A stretch of DNA of 64,000 bases. It comes from Gilliamella sp. ESL0443 (GTDB lineage: Bacteria; Pseudomonadota; Gammaproteobacteria; Enterobacterales; Orbaceae). Position numbers and translations under genes: made by a program. The notes beneath the pieces were generated by a model. It saw nothing but the letters and a program-made list of their open reading frames with translations, ran no database searches and had not been told where the DNA came from. The stretch is taken from NCBI RefSeq assembly GCF_019469165.1, contig NZ_CP048263.1, positions 1,426,001 to 1,490,000 of the forward strand. Reading direction: 5' to 3'. Numbering within the stretch: the first letter of the stretch is position 1; the number at the start of each line of letters is the position of its first letter. This document shows, in pieces, positions 49,538 through 57,436 of this stretch.

Positions 49538-50530
49538 TTATTGGTTTACATCAACAATAAACCGACCTTTGATTCTCCCTGAGAACATATTCTCAGCAGC
49601 TAGTTGACATTGATCCAAGGTAATAATATTAGCGATATGATTAAGTTGTTGTGCATCTAAGTACGTTGCAAGAAAATTCCATGCTGCAATACGTTTTTGA
49701 TAAGGGGTCATAACACTATCAATCCCTGCTAATGTTATCCCTCTTAAAATAAACGGAGCAACAGTTGATGGAAAATCCAAACCTTGAGCCAAGCCACAAG
49801 CAGCAACAATGCCACCATATTGAATTTGGGCACAAATATTTGCTAAAGTATGTGATCCTAATACATCAATAGCAGCTATCCATTGTTCCTTTTGCAATGG
49901 TTTCCCTGACTCACTTAGTATTTTTCTATCAATGCAATGACTAGCACCAAGTTGGTATAAATAGTCCGTATCCTGCATTTTAGATGTAGCCGCTGTTATT
50001 GAATAACCTAATTTAGCCAGTAGCATAATTGCGATAGAACCAACTCCTCCTGTTGCTCCTGTAACTAAAATACGACCTTGCTCTGGTTTAACGCCATGAT
50101 CAATAATGCATTGCACACATAATGCTGCCGTATAACCAGCGGTACCAATATTCATTGCTTGTTGTGGTGTCATATTAGGTGGTAAAGGAATTAACCAGTC
50201 TGATTTTAAATAAGCATATTGGCTTAAACATCCCCAATGTGTCTCACCGCACCCCCAGCCATTTAAAATAACAGAATCGCCTTCTTTATATTGGCGATTG
50301 ACGCTGTGAATAACCGTCCCAACACCATCAATTCCCGGAATCATTGGCCACATCCTTACCACGGGTCCTTTATTAGTGATAGCTAATGCATCTTTATAAT
50401 TTAGGCTTGAATACTGAACTTGAATAAGTGTATCGCCTTCTTGTTTAAATAATTCTTTTTTTGAGAGAGAACTAACCTCGCAAGAGAATTTGGTATCATT
50501 TTTTTCTAATAGAATGGTTTTAAACAGCAT
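49538..50530 (-). CDS. acuI: AcuI acryloyl-CoA reductase, copy 2, in the acrylate locus
   Basis: 330 residues, same MDR family as the gene at 24186 and about 70% identical by eye (shared LNGWGCGETHWGCL, GIDGVGTVI, LVTGATGGVGSIAI). It reduces acryloyl-CoA to propionyl-CoA with NADPH. The promoter is well defined: on the minus strand TTGATC (50602-50597), 18 bases, TATAAT (50578-50573), then AAGGA 7 bases before the ATG. Two TAGAC-N5-GTCTA palindromes cover the spacer/-10 and the start-site region. The reductase gene follows after 78 bases and apbE after another 91. Confidence 0.9.
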   Translation of the reverse strand: MLFKTILLEKNDTKFSCEVSSLSKKELFKQEGDTLIQVQYSSLNYKDALAITNKGPVVRMWPMIPGIDGVGTVIHSVNRQYKEGDSVILNGWGCGETHWGCLSQYAYLKSDWLIPLPPNMTPQQAMNIGTAGYTAALCVQCIIDHGVKPEQGRILVTGATGGVGSIAIMLLAKLGYSITAATSKMQDTDYLYQLGASHCIDRKILSESGKPLQKEQWIAAIDVLGSHTLANICAQIQYGGIVAACGLAQGLDFPSTVAPFILRGITLAGIDSVMTPYQKRIAAWNFLATYLDAQQLNHIANIITLDQCQLAAENMFSGRIKGRFIVDVNQ

Positions 50531-50554
50531 ATTTTATTCCTTAGCAATCATTAC

Positions 50555-50569
50555 TAGACAATCGGTCTA
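50555..50569. promoter_or_regulatory. Candidate AcuR-type operator, start-site side of the acuI promoter
   Basis: TAGACAATCGGTCTA fits TAGAC-N5-GTCTA. It is downstream of the -10 over the expected transcription start. Its centre is 22 bases from the second site, two helical turns apart on the same DNA face. Confidence 0.72.
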
Positions 50570-50572
50570 ATA

Positions 50573-50602
50573 ATTATAGACCGATCGTCTAGTAATGATC
50601 AA
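50573..50602 (-). promoter_or_regulatory. acuI promoter
   Basis: Minus-strand TTGATC and a perfect TATAAT separated by 18 bases. Both operator palindromes overlap or adjoin the -10, the geometry of a repressor-controlled promoter. Confidence 0.7.
50577..50591. promoter_or_regulatory. Candidate AcuR-type operator, spacer side of the acuI promoter
   Basis: TAGACCGATCGTCTA fits TAGAC-N5-GTCTA and lies between the -35 and -10 boxes, overlapping the -10 edge. Together with the site at 50555-50569 it forms an almost perfect 21-base inverted repeat with one mismatch. Confidence 0.72.
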
Positions 50603-50730
50603 TAGAATTTGTAAGGTTAATTATTTATATGCTGTATAGGGGCAATTTAAGAGGAAAGAGCCAAGTCAACAAACGTGAGTTTTTGCTCTAATCTGTTAGT
50701 AAAATGAATAAAGAAACAAAAATATAATAA

Positions 50731-51366
50731 TTAATCTGAAGGTTCGGATTTTATAGATAGTAAAAACTGTCGCATAAATATATCAAGCGGTTCGGCATTC
50801 TTAATCAATTTAGAACGAGTGACCGCACCTTCCCAGCCTAACCAGAAAAATACCGCAAGCTCTTCACAATTGACATTAGATTTTATTTCTTTTATTTTCT
50901 GAGCTTGTTGCAAACAAATTGCTATTTTCTGCTGCCAGCTTTGTAAAATATCCACTAATAAAGTGCTATAACCTTCGGGTAAAAGCGACTCCTCTTGTGT
51001 TAATTCTCCGATTAAGCAGCCCCTATCAAAATTATATTTTGCCATACTCAATTTTGCATCTTCATAAAACGACTTAATTCGAGATAAAGGCAATTCAATT
51101 GACTCATTTAAAAGGTGTTTATCTAACTTATAACGAAAAAAACTATCATAACTTTCTATGATTGCTTTACCGAAATCTTCTTTGCTTTTGAAGTAATAAT
51201 AAAAAGATCCTTTTGGCACACCAACTTTTTTTAAAATATTTTCAATATTTGAAGATACATAACCATTGATGGTCATAGCCTCCACACCACTGCGGATCAA
51301 TGCCATTTTAGTATTATTGCCTTTTTTTGAAAGCGAATGCTCTTTTGGGGTATCAATGACTGCCAT
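50731..51366 (-). CDS. TetR-family regulator, AcuR/NemR-like
   Basis: 211 residues. The N-terminal HTH (SNIENILKKVGVPKGSFYYYFKSKEDFGKAII) is followed by an all-helical ligand domain with RGCLIGELTQEES, a block like those of AcuR and NemR repressors. AcuR represses acuI and DMSP-lyase genes and is released by acrylate in Rhodobacter. The gene lies 200 bases upstream of acuI on the same strand, and the palindromes at acuI and dddY are its likely targets. I saw only a half-site (GTCTA at 51398-51402) before its own start, so autoregulation is unclear. Confidence 0.82.
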   Translation of the reverse strand: MAVIDTPKEHSLSKKGNNTKMALIRSGVEAMTINGYVSSNIENILKKVGVPKGSFYYYFKSKEDFGKAIIESYDSFFRYKLDKHLLNESIELPLSRIKSFYEDAKLSMAKYNFDRGCLIGELTQEESLLPEGYSTLLVDILQSWQQKIAICLQQAQKIKEIKSNVNCEELAVFFWLGWEGAVTRSKLIKNAEPLDIFMRQFLLSIKSEPSD

Positions 51367-51870
51367 AAAGACCTTAAAATATCTATTAATTTTGATTGTC
51401 TATTCTGGTTGTCATCATAACAAAATTTATCAATTTTTAATATAACCGAAGATAACAATTGGTAACAGATAAATAAATCTGCCTTACACTTCATAACTAT
51501 ACTATTTAATGCAGTTTTTTATTCCATCAAGAAGTTGTGGATTTAACTTTAATTAATAAGCACAACTTATTGTTTAAATCTTTTATAATTATGCTAAATA
51601 GTATAGCTATTCTAACCCATAGAAAACAAGGGTGTGAAGCCAAAATAAAATAGAAAAAAGAGATTCCAATTATTGATAGATAGAACTAAAAAACAGTCAA
51701 AAATACAGTAAACAGCTTGTTCTATTTAATGATCCGTTGGTTGTGCCACTTACGAATAGATTATAATACACATAAATACTCTTTAATGATATAAAAACAA
51801 AGCTTAATAACTGATACTAAAAGATAAAAATTCTTAATTGTGTGATTATAAAAAACTATAAATCTTGACT
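51367..51870. other. Gap between the TetR gene and tRNA-Gly
   Basis: 504 AT-rich bases with no credible gene. It presumably holds the regulator's promoter. It directly follows the 3' end of tRNA-Gly, the position where tRNA-targeted elements insert, but I see no integrase remnant in it. Confidence 0.4.
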
Positions 51871-51946
51871 TGGAGCGGGAAACGAGGTTCGAACTCGCGA
51901 CCTCAACCTTGGCAAGGTTGCGCTCTACCAACTGAGCTATTCCCGC
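51871..51946 (-). tRNA. tRNA-Gly (GCC)
   Basis: 76 bases including an encoded CCA. The acceptor stem GCGGGAA pairs with TTCCCGC, the D-loop reads AGCTCAGTTGG, the anticodon is GCC within TTGCCAA, and the T-arm GTTCGAAC is intact. Its 3' end abuts the dddY-acuR block, and a 12-base copy of that end recurs at 43092-43103. Confidence 0.97.
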
Positions 51947-51976
51947 ATATTGAACGCTTCGAAAGAAGTGGTGAGC

Positions 51977-52004
51977 ATTATACAAAAATATTTATATCTG
52001 ACAA
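51977..52004 (-). promoter_or_regulatory. tRNA-Gly promoter
   Basis: On the minus strand TTGTCA (52004-51999), 16 bases, then a perfect TATAAT (51982-51977), about 30 bases before the tRNA 5' end. Confidence 0.7.
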
Positions 52005-52017
52005 CCTATTTTATTCT

Positions 52018-52275
52018 TTATTTTTTGTTTTTCCAGCTAAGTGCTTCAAAAACACCAAAAATAAAAAATCTAAGTGCTTTAAATTTATCCTGTTCTTTTT
52101 CTTGATTAACCATTGTTGATTGTAATATCCATGCTTGTAATCCATGAATAAGTGTAAAAGCAACCAATCCTATATAAGCGAGAATATTTGCTGGTTTAGG
52201 AAACGGATGAACAAGATTAAATAATAAAAATAACCATATAAATAAATAGACTAGTTTACCTAAAAGTATGAACAT
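52018..52275 (-). CDS. yhhL: YhhL-like DUF1145 inner-membrane protein
   Basis: 85 residues with two to three hydrophobic segments (about 3-21, 27-48). The order rsmD-yhhL, here joined by a TAATG overlap, is the enterobacterial arrangement, and the size and NLVHPFPKPAN motif fit DUF1145. Function unknown. Confidence 0.8.
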   Translation of the reverse strand: MFILLGKLVYLFIWLFLLFNLVHPFPKPANILAYIGLVAFTLIHGLQAWILQSTMVNQEKEQDKFKALRFFIFGVFEALSWKNKK

Positions 52276-52832
52276 TATCTTTCTTCTCGTATAAATAAAT
52301 AGCTATGAACTTGCCCTGCTGTCTTCTCTCGATGCAAATACCAATTTGATGGAATATTAAAAACATGCCCCAGCTCAGATTCGATATAAATATAAGCAGA
52401 TGGGCTTAGCCAATGGTTATTCTCAAGAAGCCCTAGTGTTTTCTCGATTAAAGAATAATGAAAAGGCGGATCGATAAATACAATATCAAATTGTCTTTGG
52501 GCTGGTCTATCAAGCCATTGAAAAGTATCTGTCGAATAAATTTCGACATTATCACATGCAATCAACTGCTTATTTTTCTTAAGCTGATTGGCAACTTGTT
52601 TATCTTTCTCTAATAATGTGACATTTTGAGCACCGCGTGATGCGGCTTCAAAACCTAATGATCCACTACCAGAAAAACAATCCAAACAAACACTATTTTG
52701 TATAACTGGCATTAGCCAGTTATACAAAGTCTCTTTTACTCTATCTGTGGTTGGTCGCAAGCCTTGTTTATCAAGTACTGACAACTTTCTTCCGCGCCAT
52801 TTTCCACCAATAATTCTTATAGAACCATTCAT
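52275..52832 (-). CDS. rsmD: 16S rRNA (guanine(966)-N2)-methyltransferase
   Basis: 185 residues. SIRIIGGKWRGRKLSV at the N terminus, the AdoMet loop DCFSGSGSLGFEAASRGA, and the catalytic FIDPPFHY (N/DPPY-type) identify RsmD. It methylates G966 of 16S rRNA on assembled 30S particles. Overlaps yhhL by one base and follows mrcA by 13 bases. Confidence 0.95.
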   Translation of the reverse strand: MNGSIRIIGGKWRGRKLSVLDKQGLRPTTDRVKETLYNWLMPVIQNSVCLDCFSGSGSLGFEAASRGAQNVTLLEKDKQVANQLKKNKQLIACDNVEIYSTDTFQWLDRPAQRQFDIVFIDPPFHYSLIEKTLGLLENNHWLSPSAYIYIESELGHVFNIPSNWYLHREKTAGQVHSYLFIREER

Positions 52833-52845
52833 ATAAAAACCTTAC

Positions 52846-55386
52846 TTAGAATAGTTCTTGCGTATTACCTTGTGAATCCTTCACGCTGGTACCAACTTCT
52901 TGCGATCCATAGGTAGTTGGCTCGGTTCCCTTGATAAAGTATTCTGACATCGTTCTCGCTCCAGAACCTGGTAACATACCGGTTCGCTGATCGATAGTAA
53001 CAGAAATAACATTATCCGGTTTTACATCTTGTTTTTCAGGTACATCTTTAAGAGCAACTTTCATATAGTCAACCCAAATAGGATTAGCGGTAACTGCACC
53101 GGCTTCAGCGCGGAAAGTTCGACCTAAAGCACGTCGGTGGTCATCAAATCCCATCCAGACCGAGGTAACAATGTTACCACCGAATCCAGAAAACCAAACG
53201 TCTTTCGATTGGTTAGTTGTACCCGTTTTACCACCAACATCCTTACGACCTAATGCTTTTACACGCCAAGCAGTACCTTGCCAATCCGAACCGCCAAAAA
53301 CAATTGTTCTTAGTCCATCTTTCATAATATATGCAATACCACTATCAACGGTGTGTGGTGCATATTTAGGTGTAACATCAGTGGTTTTATTGTCTTTATT
53401 AATATTAGGTAAGATTAAATTATCTTCTGTTTTAAGATTTGCCTCTTCAGGCTCTTCACTACCCGTCTCATTTGATTCGTTTTCAACGTTATCTAACGAT
53501 ACTGAAACAGAATCAAATTTTACCACTTCATCTTTACAGTTATGACAAGCAATCAATGGTTGATGCTGATAAATTACGCCACTATCATTGTCATATTCAA
53601 TTTTTTCGATCAAGTAAGGCGTAATTAAATACCCACCATTAACAATAACGGAATAAGCACGTGCAACCTGCAATGGCGTAAATGAAGCTGAACCTAAAGC
53701 AAGTGATTCATTATGTGAAATATTCTCTTTTGGGAATCCAAAACGTTCTAAATACGTGGCAGCATAATCGATACCGATTGCGCGTAATGCACGTACCATC
53801 ATCACATTTTTAGACATCCCTAAACCAATTCGCATTCTTAATGGACCAGCATAAGTAGGCGGTGAATTTTTTGGACGCCAAGTCACACTACCTGTTGTAC
53901 GAACGATCGGCGCATCATTAAGTAGCGTCGCCATCGTTAGCCCTTTCTCTAACGTAGCCGTATACACAAATGGTTTTATATTAGAACCTAGTTGACGTAA
54001 AGCTTGTGTTGCACGATTAAATTTACTTAAATTGAAATCATAACCACCAACAATCGCCTTAATTGCACCATTATCAGAATCCAGAGAAACCAGTGCAGCG
54101 TTAACTGCTGGAATTTGCGCTAATGCCCAATTCTCACCAGATTTTTTAACCCAAATCAGCTGACCTGGTTTTAAAGTATCATTAACCTTTCTCGGCGAGG
54201 CACCTTGTTGATTATCACTGATAAATTTTCGCGCCCATTTCATATCTTGAAAGGCAATAGTAATATTACTTTTATCGGATAATACTGCTTTTGCTTCCTT
54301 ATCAGATGATTCTAGAACCACGGCTGGGCACATCCCGCTATAGCAAATATATTTATGTAAAGCTTCTTGAATTTTCTCGTCACTCAGTGCCGGTTCATTA
54401 TTTTGCCATAACACTTTTTCAGGCCCACGATAGCCATGTCGCATGTCATAATCAATAATATGCTTTTGTATTGATTCTGTTGCTGCCACCTGATCTGTCT
54501 TAGATATGGTGGTATAAACTTTATAACCATCGGTATAAGCGTTCTCACCAAATTTATCGAACATAAACTGTCTTGCCATTTCAGCAACATATGGCGCAGA
54601 AAATTCAATTTTTGGCGTATGATAACTTGCATTTAAAGGCTTCTTAGTCGCTTCATCATATTGCGCTTGAGTAATATAATTTTGATCAAGCATACGACCT
54701 AAAACCCAATTACGTCTTGTTAATGCTTTTTCTGGGTGGGAAATTGGATTATAGGCAGAAGGCGCATTGGGTAGACCAGCTAGTAGTGCCGCTTCATCGA
54801 TAGTCAACTGATCTGGCGTTTTACCAAAGAAAGTATATGAAGCAGCAGCCACACCATAAGCACGCGAACCAAAGTTGATCATATTAAGATATAACGCCAT
54901 TATCTCGTCTTTAGATAATTCTCGCTCCATACGAATTGCAATAATCATCTCTTTTACTTTACGAGAAATACTTTTTTCTGGTGTTAAAAAGAAGTTTTTC
55001 GCCACTTGTTGAGTGATAGTACTACCACCTTGTGAAAAGCTCTTATCCTTCAACCCGATATACATAGCACGCACAATACCGATAGGATCAATCCCAAAAT
55101 GCTCATGGAAACGTGCATCTTCGGTAGCTATAACAGCATTAACGACAATCGGTGGGATTTCATCATATTTTAGAGGAATTCGGCGACGTTCACCAAAAAT
55201 AGCGATTAGTTCACCATCTTTACTTAATACTTGCATTGGGGTTTGCAAGCGAACATCTTTTAAAGTCGCTACATCAGGCAGATCTTTAGAATAATAACTG
55301 TAGCCAGCGATACCTATCACTAAGCCACAAAGTACTAAACCGATTATAAGTTTAAGGCAAAATTTTAATATTTTTAATATTATCAC
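52846..55386 (-). CDS. mrcA: Penicillin-binding protein 1A
   Basis: 846 residues from a GTG start with AGGA 7 bases upstream. N-terminal membrane anchor (about 7-30), GT51 transglycosylase (IATEDARFHEHFGID, GGSTITQQVAKNFF, EIMALYLNMINFG), then an OB-like insert (about 310-420). The transpeptidase domain has Ser-x2-Lys in LGSNIKPFVYTA, SKN, and KTG in GGKTGTTNQ. A Glu/Asp/Asn-rich insertion lies near 620-660. It polymerises and cross-links peptidoglycan in the periplasm. The activator LpoA is not in the window; LpoB (for PBP1b) is at 14022. Confidence 0.95.
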   Translation of the reverse strand: MIILKILKFCLKLIIGLVLCGLVIGIAGYSYYSKDLPDVATLKDVRLQTPMQVLSKDGELIAIFGERRRIPLKYDEIPPIVVNAVIATEDARFHEHFGIDPIGIVRAMYIGLKDKSFSQGGSTITQQVAKNFFLTPEKSISRKVKEMIIAIRMERELSKDEIMALYLNMINFGSRAYGVAAASYTFFGKTPDQLTIDEAALLAGLPNAPSAYNPISHPEKALTRRNWVLGRMLDQNYITQAQYDEATKKPLNASYHTPKIEFSAPYVAEMARQFMFDKFGENAYTDGYKVYTTISKTDQVAATESIQKHIIDYDMRHGYRGPEKVLWQNNEPALSDEKIQEALHKYICYSGMCPAVVLESSDKEAKAVLSDKSNITIAFQDMKWARKFISDNQQGASPRKVNDTLKPGQLIWVKKSGENWALAQIPAVNAALVSLDSDNGAIKAIVGGYDFNLSKFNRATQALRQLGSNIKPFVYTATLEKGLTMATLLNDAPIVRTTGSVTWRPKNSPPTYAGPLRMRIGLGMSKNVMMVRALRAIGIDYAATYLERFGFPKENISHNESLALGSASFTPLQVARAYSVIVNGGYLITPYLIEKIEYDNDSGVIYQHQPLIACHNCKDEVVKFDSVSVSLDNVENESNETGSEEPEEANLKTEDNLILPNINKDNKTTDVTPKYAPHTVDSGIAYIMKDGLRTIVFGGSDWQGTAWRVKALGRKDVGGKTGTTNQSKDVWFSGFGGNIVTSVWMGFDDHRRALGRTFRAEAGAVTANPIWVDYMKVALKDVPEKQDVKPDNVISVTIDQRTGMLPGSGARTMSEYFIKGTEPTTYGSQEVGTSVKDSQGNTQELF

Positions 55387-55836
55387 AAATCATTCCTATC
55401 CAATTGATTTTAAATCAAAGAAAGATAATAAAACTGTATTAATTGATCTCAATCCATTTTAGCCGATGAGTATACTACTTACTCGAAAAGACTCAAAATA
55501 AAAAGCGACGCTAACCCATGCTTAAAAAATTGTTTAAATCCATTAAACAATTATTAACATATTAAATTAAAAAAAGAAATTTACCTTTAATATATTTTCA
55601 CTTTCATATTCCATTACTTATTAGTTTATAACTTAATTTTTTTAGCAGAACTTAATAGATCAGATATTAAATACTACATAGGTTTGCTACAGGTTAAACA
55701 ACTAATTGATAGGTTCTCAAAAGTTAGTAAATTTTCAAATTATTTTGTGTATTATCTCACAATATTTTTATATTTTTAAATAAAACTGATAAAACGAATA
55801 GATAATTGTGATTTTATCAATTTAAACAAGATTAAT
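55387..55836. other. Intergenic region upstream of ygfX
   Basis: 450 AT-rich bases between mrcA and ygfX, transcribed apart. It contains an AT-rich perfect hairpin (AATTGTTTAA at 55528-55537 with TTAAACAATT at 55543-55552), but no gene. The sdhE gene that normally precedes ygfX is not here. Confidence 0.45.
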
Positions 55837-56244
55837 ATGTGGAGCACAAAACTTACCCCTTCGTTATTACAATTTTTGAGTGCAACCTGCTTTTATCTTA
55901 TTTTGATTATTTTTTGCTTATTGCAATTAGCGCATACTTCATTAAATAGTTATACTTTTATTTTAATATTAATCTTAATAATCGAATGGTGGCGTAGTAT
56001 TTGCTATTTCAAAACTATAAAAGGTGAATTTGCGCTATTTGAATATATACACCAAATTTATTGGTACAAACAGCGTTGGTATTTAACGCGAAAACCACTA
56101 CTACTTCGTTACATAATCATTATTAATTTAAAATCACGGCGAAATGGTAAAAGAAGAACTCTTTTTTTAATGATTGATAACCTTGCGCCTAATGACTGGC
56201 GCACACTTCGTTATCATTTCAAAAAAATTGATTTATCAAAATAG
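55837..56244 (+). CDS. ygfX: YgfX (CptA)-like membrane protein
   Basis: 135 residues with two membrane segments (about 13-35, 41-60) and a soluble C-terminal part. SRRNGKRRTLFLMIDNLAPNDWRTLRYHF parallels the C terminus of E. coli YgfX. YgfX is encoded with SdhE, the flavinylation factor of succinate dehydrogenase, and has also been described as a toxin acting on the cell-division machinery; which role is primary is debated. Here it has no sdhE partner beside it. Confidence 0.75.
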   Translation: MWSTKLTPSLLQFLSATCFYLILIIFCLLQLAHTSLNSYTFILILILIIEWWRSICYFKTIKGEFALFEYIHQIYWYKQRWYLTRKPLLLRYIIIINLKSRRNGKRRTLFLMIDNLAPNDWRTLRYHFKKIDLSK

Positions 56245-56272
56245 GTAATAAAAAATAGCTTAACACACTATA

Positions 56273-56503
56273 TTAATGAGATTTTTTAATCCAATATTCA
56301 AATGGTATGGATTCAACTTGTGAGTTAACTAATTGGTGATCCATATGCCGGCAAAAGCTGGGGATATCACGCGTTGTGGCCAAATCATCAGCAACAACGT
56401 GCAGTATTTGACCAACAGCTAATTCCCTAATCGCTTTACGCACTAGCATAATCGGCTCAGGACAACGCAAACCTAATGTATTTAATTCTTTATCAATAAT
56501 CAT
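56273..56503 (-). CDS. tusA: Sulfurtransferase TusA
   Basis: 76 residues. The active Cys lies in [20 protein letters not shown], the CPxP signature of the family. It relays sulfur from IscS to TusD for 2-thiouridine in tRNA wobble positions. It follows yigL by 10 bases on the same strand. Confidence 0.95.
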   Translation of the reverse strand: MIIDKELNTLGLRCPEPIMLVRKAIRELAVGQILHVVADDLATTRDIPSFCRHMDHQLVNSQVESIPFEYWIKKSH

Positions 56504-56513
56504 AATTAATAGA

Positions 56514-57320
56514 TTAAAGTAAAAGATTAGCTAAATAATGGGGAACAGCATCATCAGCATTAGATCCAATAACTTCCAACTCAGGAAGCAGTGCTTTAAG
56601 TTCAGGACTCGCATCTTGCATAATACAGCCCTTACCTGCCATTTTTAACATCTCGTAATCATTCATACCATCACCAAAAGCGATGCTGTCTTTAAGTTGA
56701 TAGCCCAAGCTTTCAACCACTAACTTTAATGCACTGCCTTTAGTCACATTTTCCGCCATAACTTCAAGACAGTTTGGCGTTGAAAACGCGATGCTAACTT
56801 TATTACCATATTGCTTTTCAATTTTGTCCTTCAACTCCACCAAATAATGGTTATGGCTAATATCAGAGGTGGTAAAATAAATTTTGGCAATATCATCAGT
56901 CTCAAAATTAGTTGGATCAAAAAATTGATATTTAAATTTTGTATCAACAAAAAAGCTAAGCGAATAGGCATCAGGTTTATTAATTAGCCAATCATCGCCA
57001 CGGTAAACATGGGTATAAATATATGGACTGTCTTTACAAATTACCGCCAACTCTTTAGCTAAATTAGGATCAAAACTACGGCTAAATACTAAATTACCAT
57101 TACTATCGTGAACTCTTGCCCCATTTGATGTAATCATAAAAGCATCGATTTCCATATTTTCACGCATTTGAGTAACATCAATATGGTGTCGGCCTGTCGC
57201 AAAAGCAAAATGAATACCCATTTCCCGTAATGCCTGAAGAATTTTTTTTGTAAACGGCGATAAACTATGTTCGGTATTTAACAAAGTACCATCTAGATCA
57301 GAAGCAACAAAATGAAACAT
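56514..57320 (-). CDS. yigL: Cof-type HAD phosphatase YigL
   Basis: 268 residues. HAD motif [11 protein letters not shown], then [25 protein letters not shown], and motif [13 protein letters not shown]. The whole length follows E. coli YigL (pyridoxal phosphate and sugar-phosphate phosphatase), including the C-terminal [17 protein letters not shown]. Cytoplasmic, Mg2+-dependent. Confidence 0.92.
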   Translation of the reverse strand: MFHFVASDLDGTLLNTEHSLSPFTKKILQALREMGIHFAFATGRHHIDVTQMRENMEIDAFMITSNGARVHDSNGNLVFSRSFDPNLAKELAVICKDSPYIYTHVYRGDDWLINKPDAYSLSFFVDTKFKYQFFDPTNFETDDIAKIYFTTSDISHNHYLVELKDKIEKQYGNKVSIAFSTPNCLEVMAENVTKGSALKLVVESLGYQLKDSIAFGDGMNDYEMLKMAGKGCIMQDASPELKALLPELEVIGSNADDAVPHYLANLLL

Positions 57321-57436
57321 GATATTCTCAACTTTTATAATAATTGGTGATTAGAATAACGACACTTTGCAGAGAATCAACTAACTCAATACAAAGTCAT
57401 AAATTATGGTAGAGTATGATACAACTCCATCGCTAT

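Noticed and set aside
51398-51402. Operator for the TetR gene's own promoter
   Set aside because: Only a GTCTA half-site is present, without the matching TAGAC five bases before it.
51761-52119. Small frames across the tRNA-Gly gene on both strands
   Set aside because: They translate the tRNA itself.
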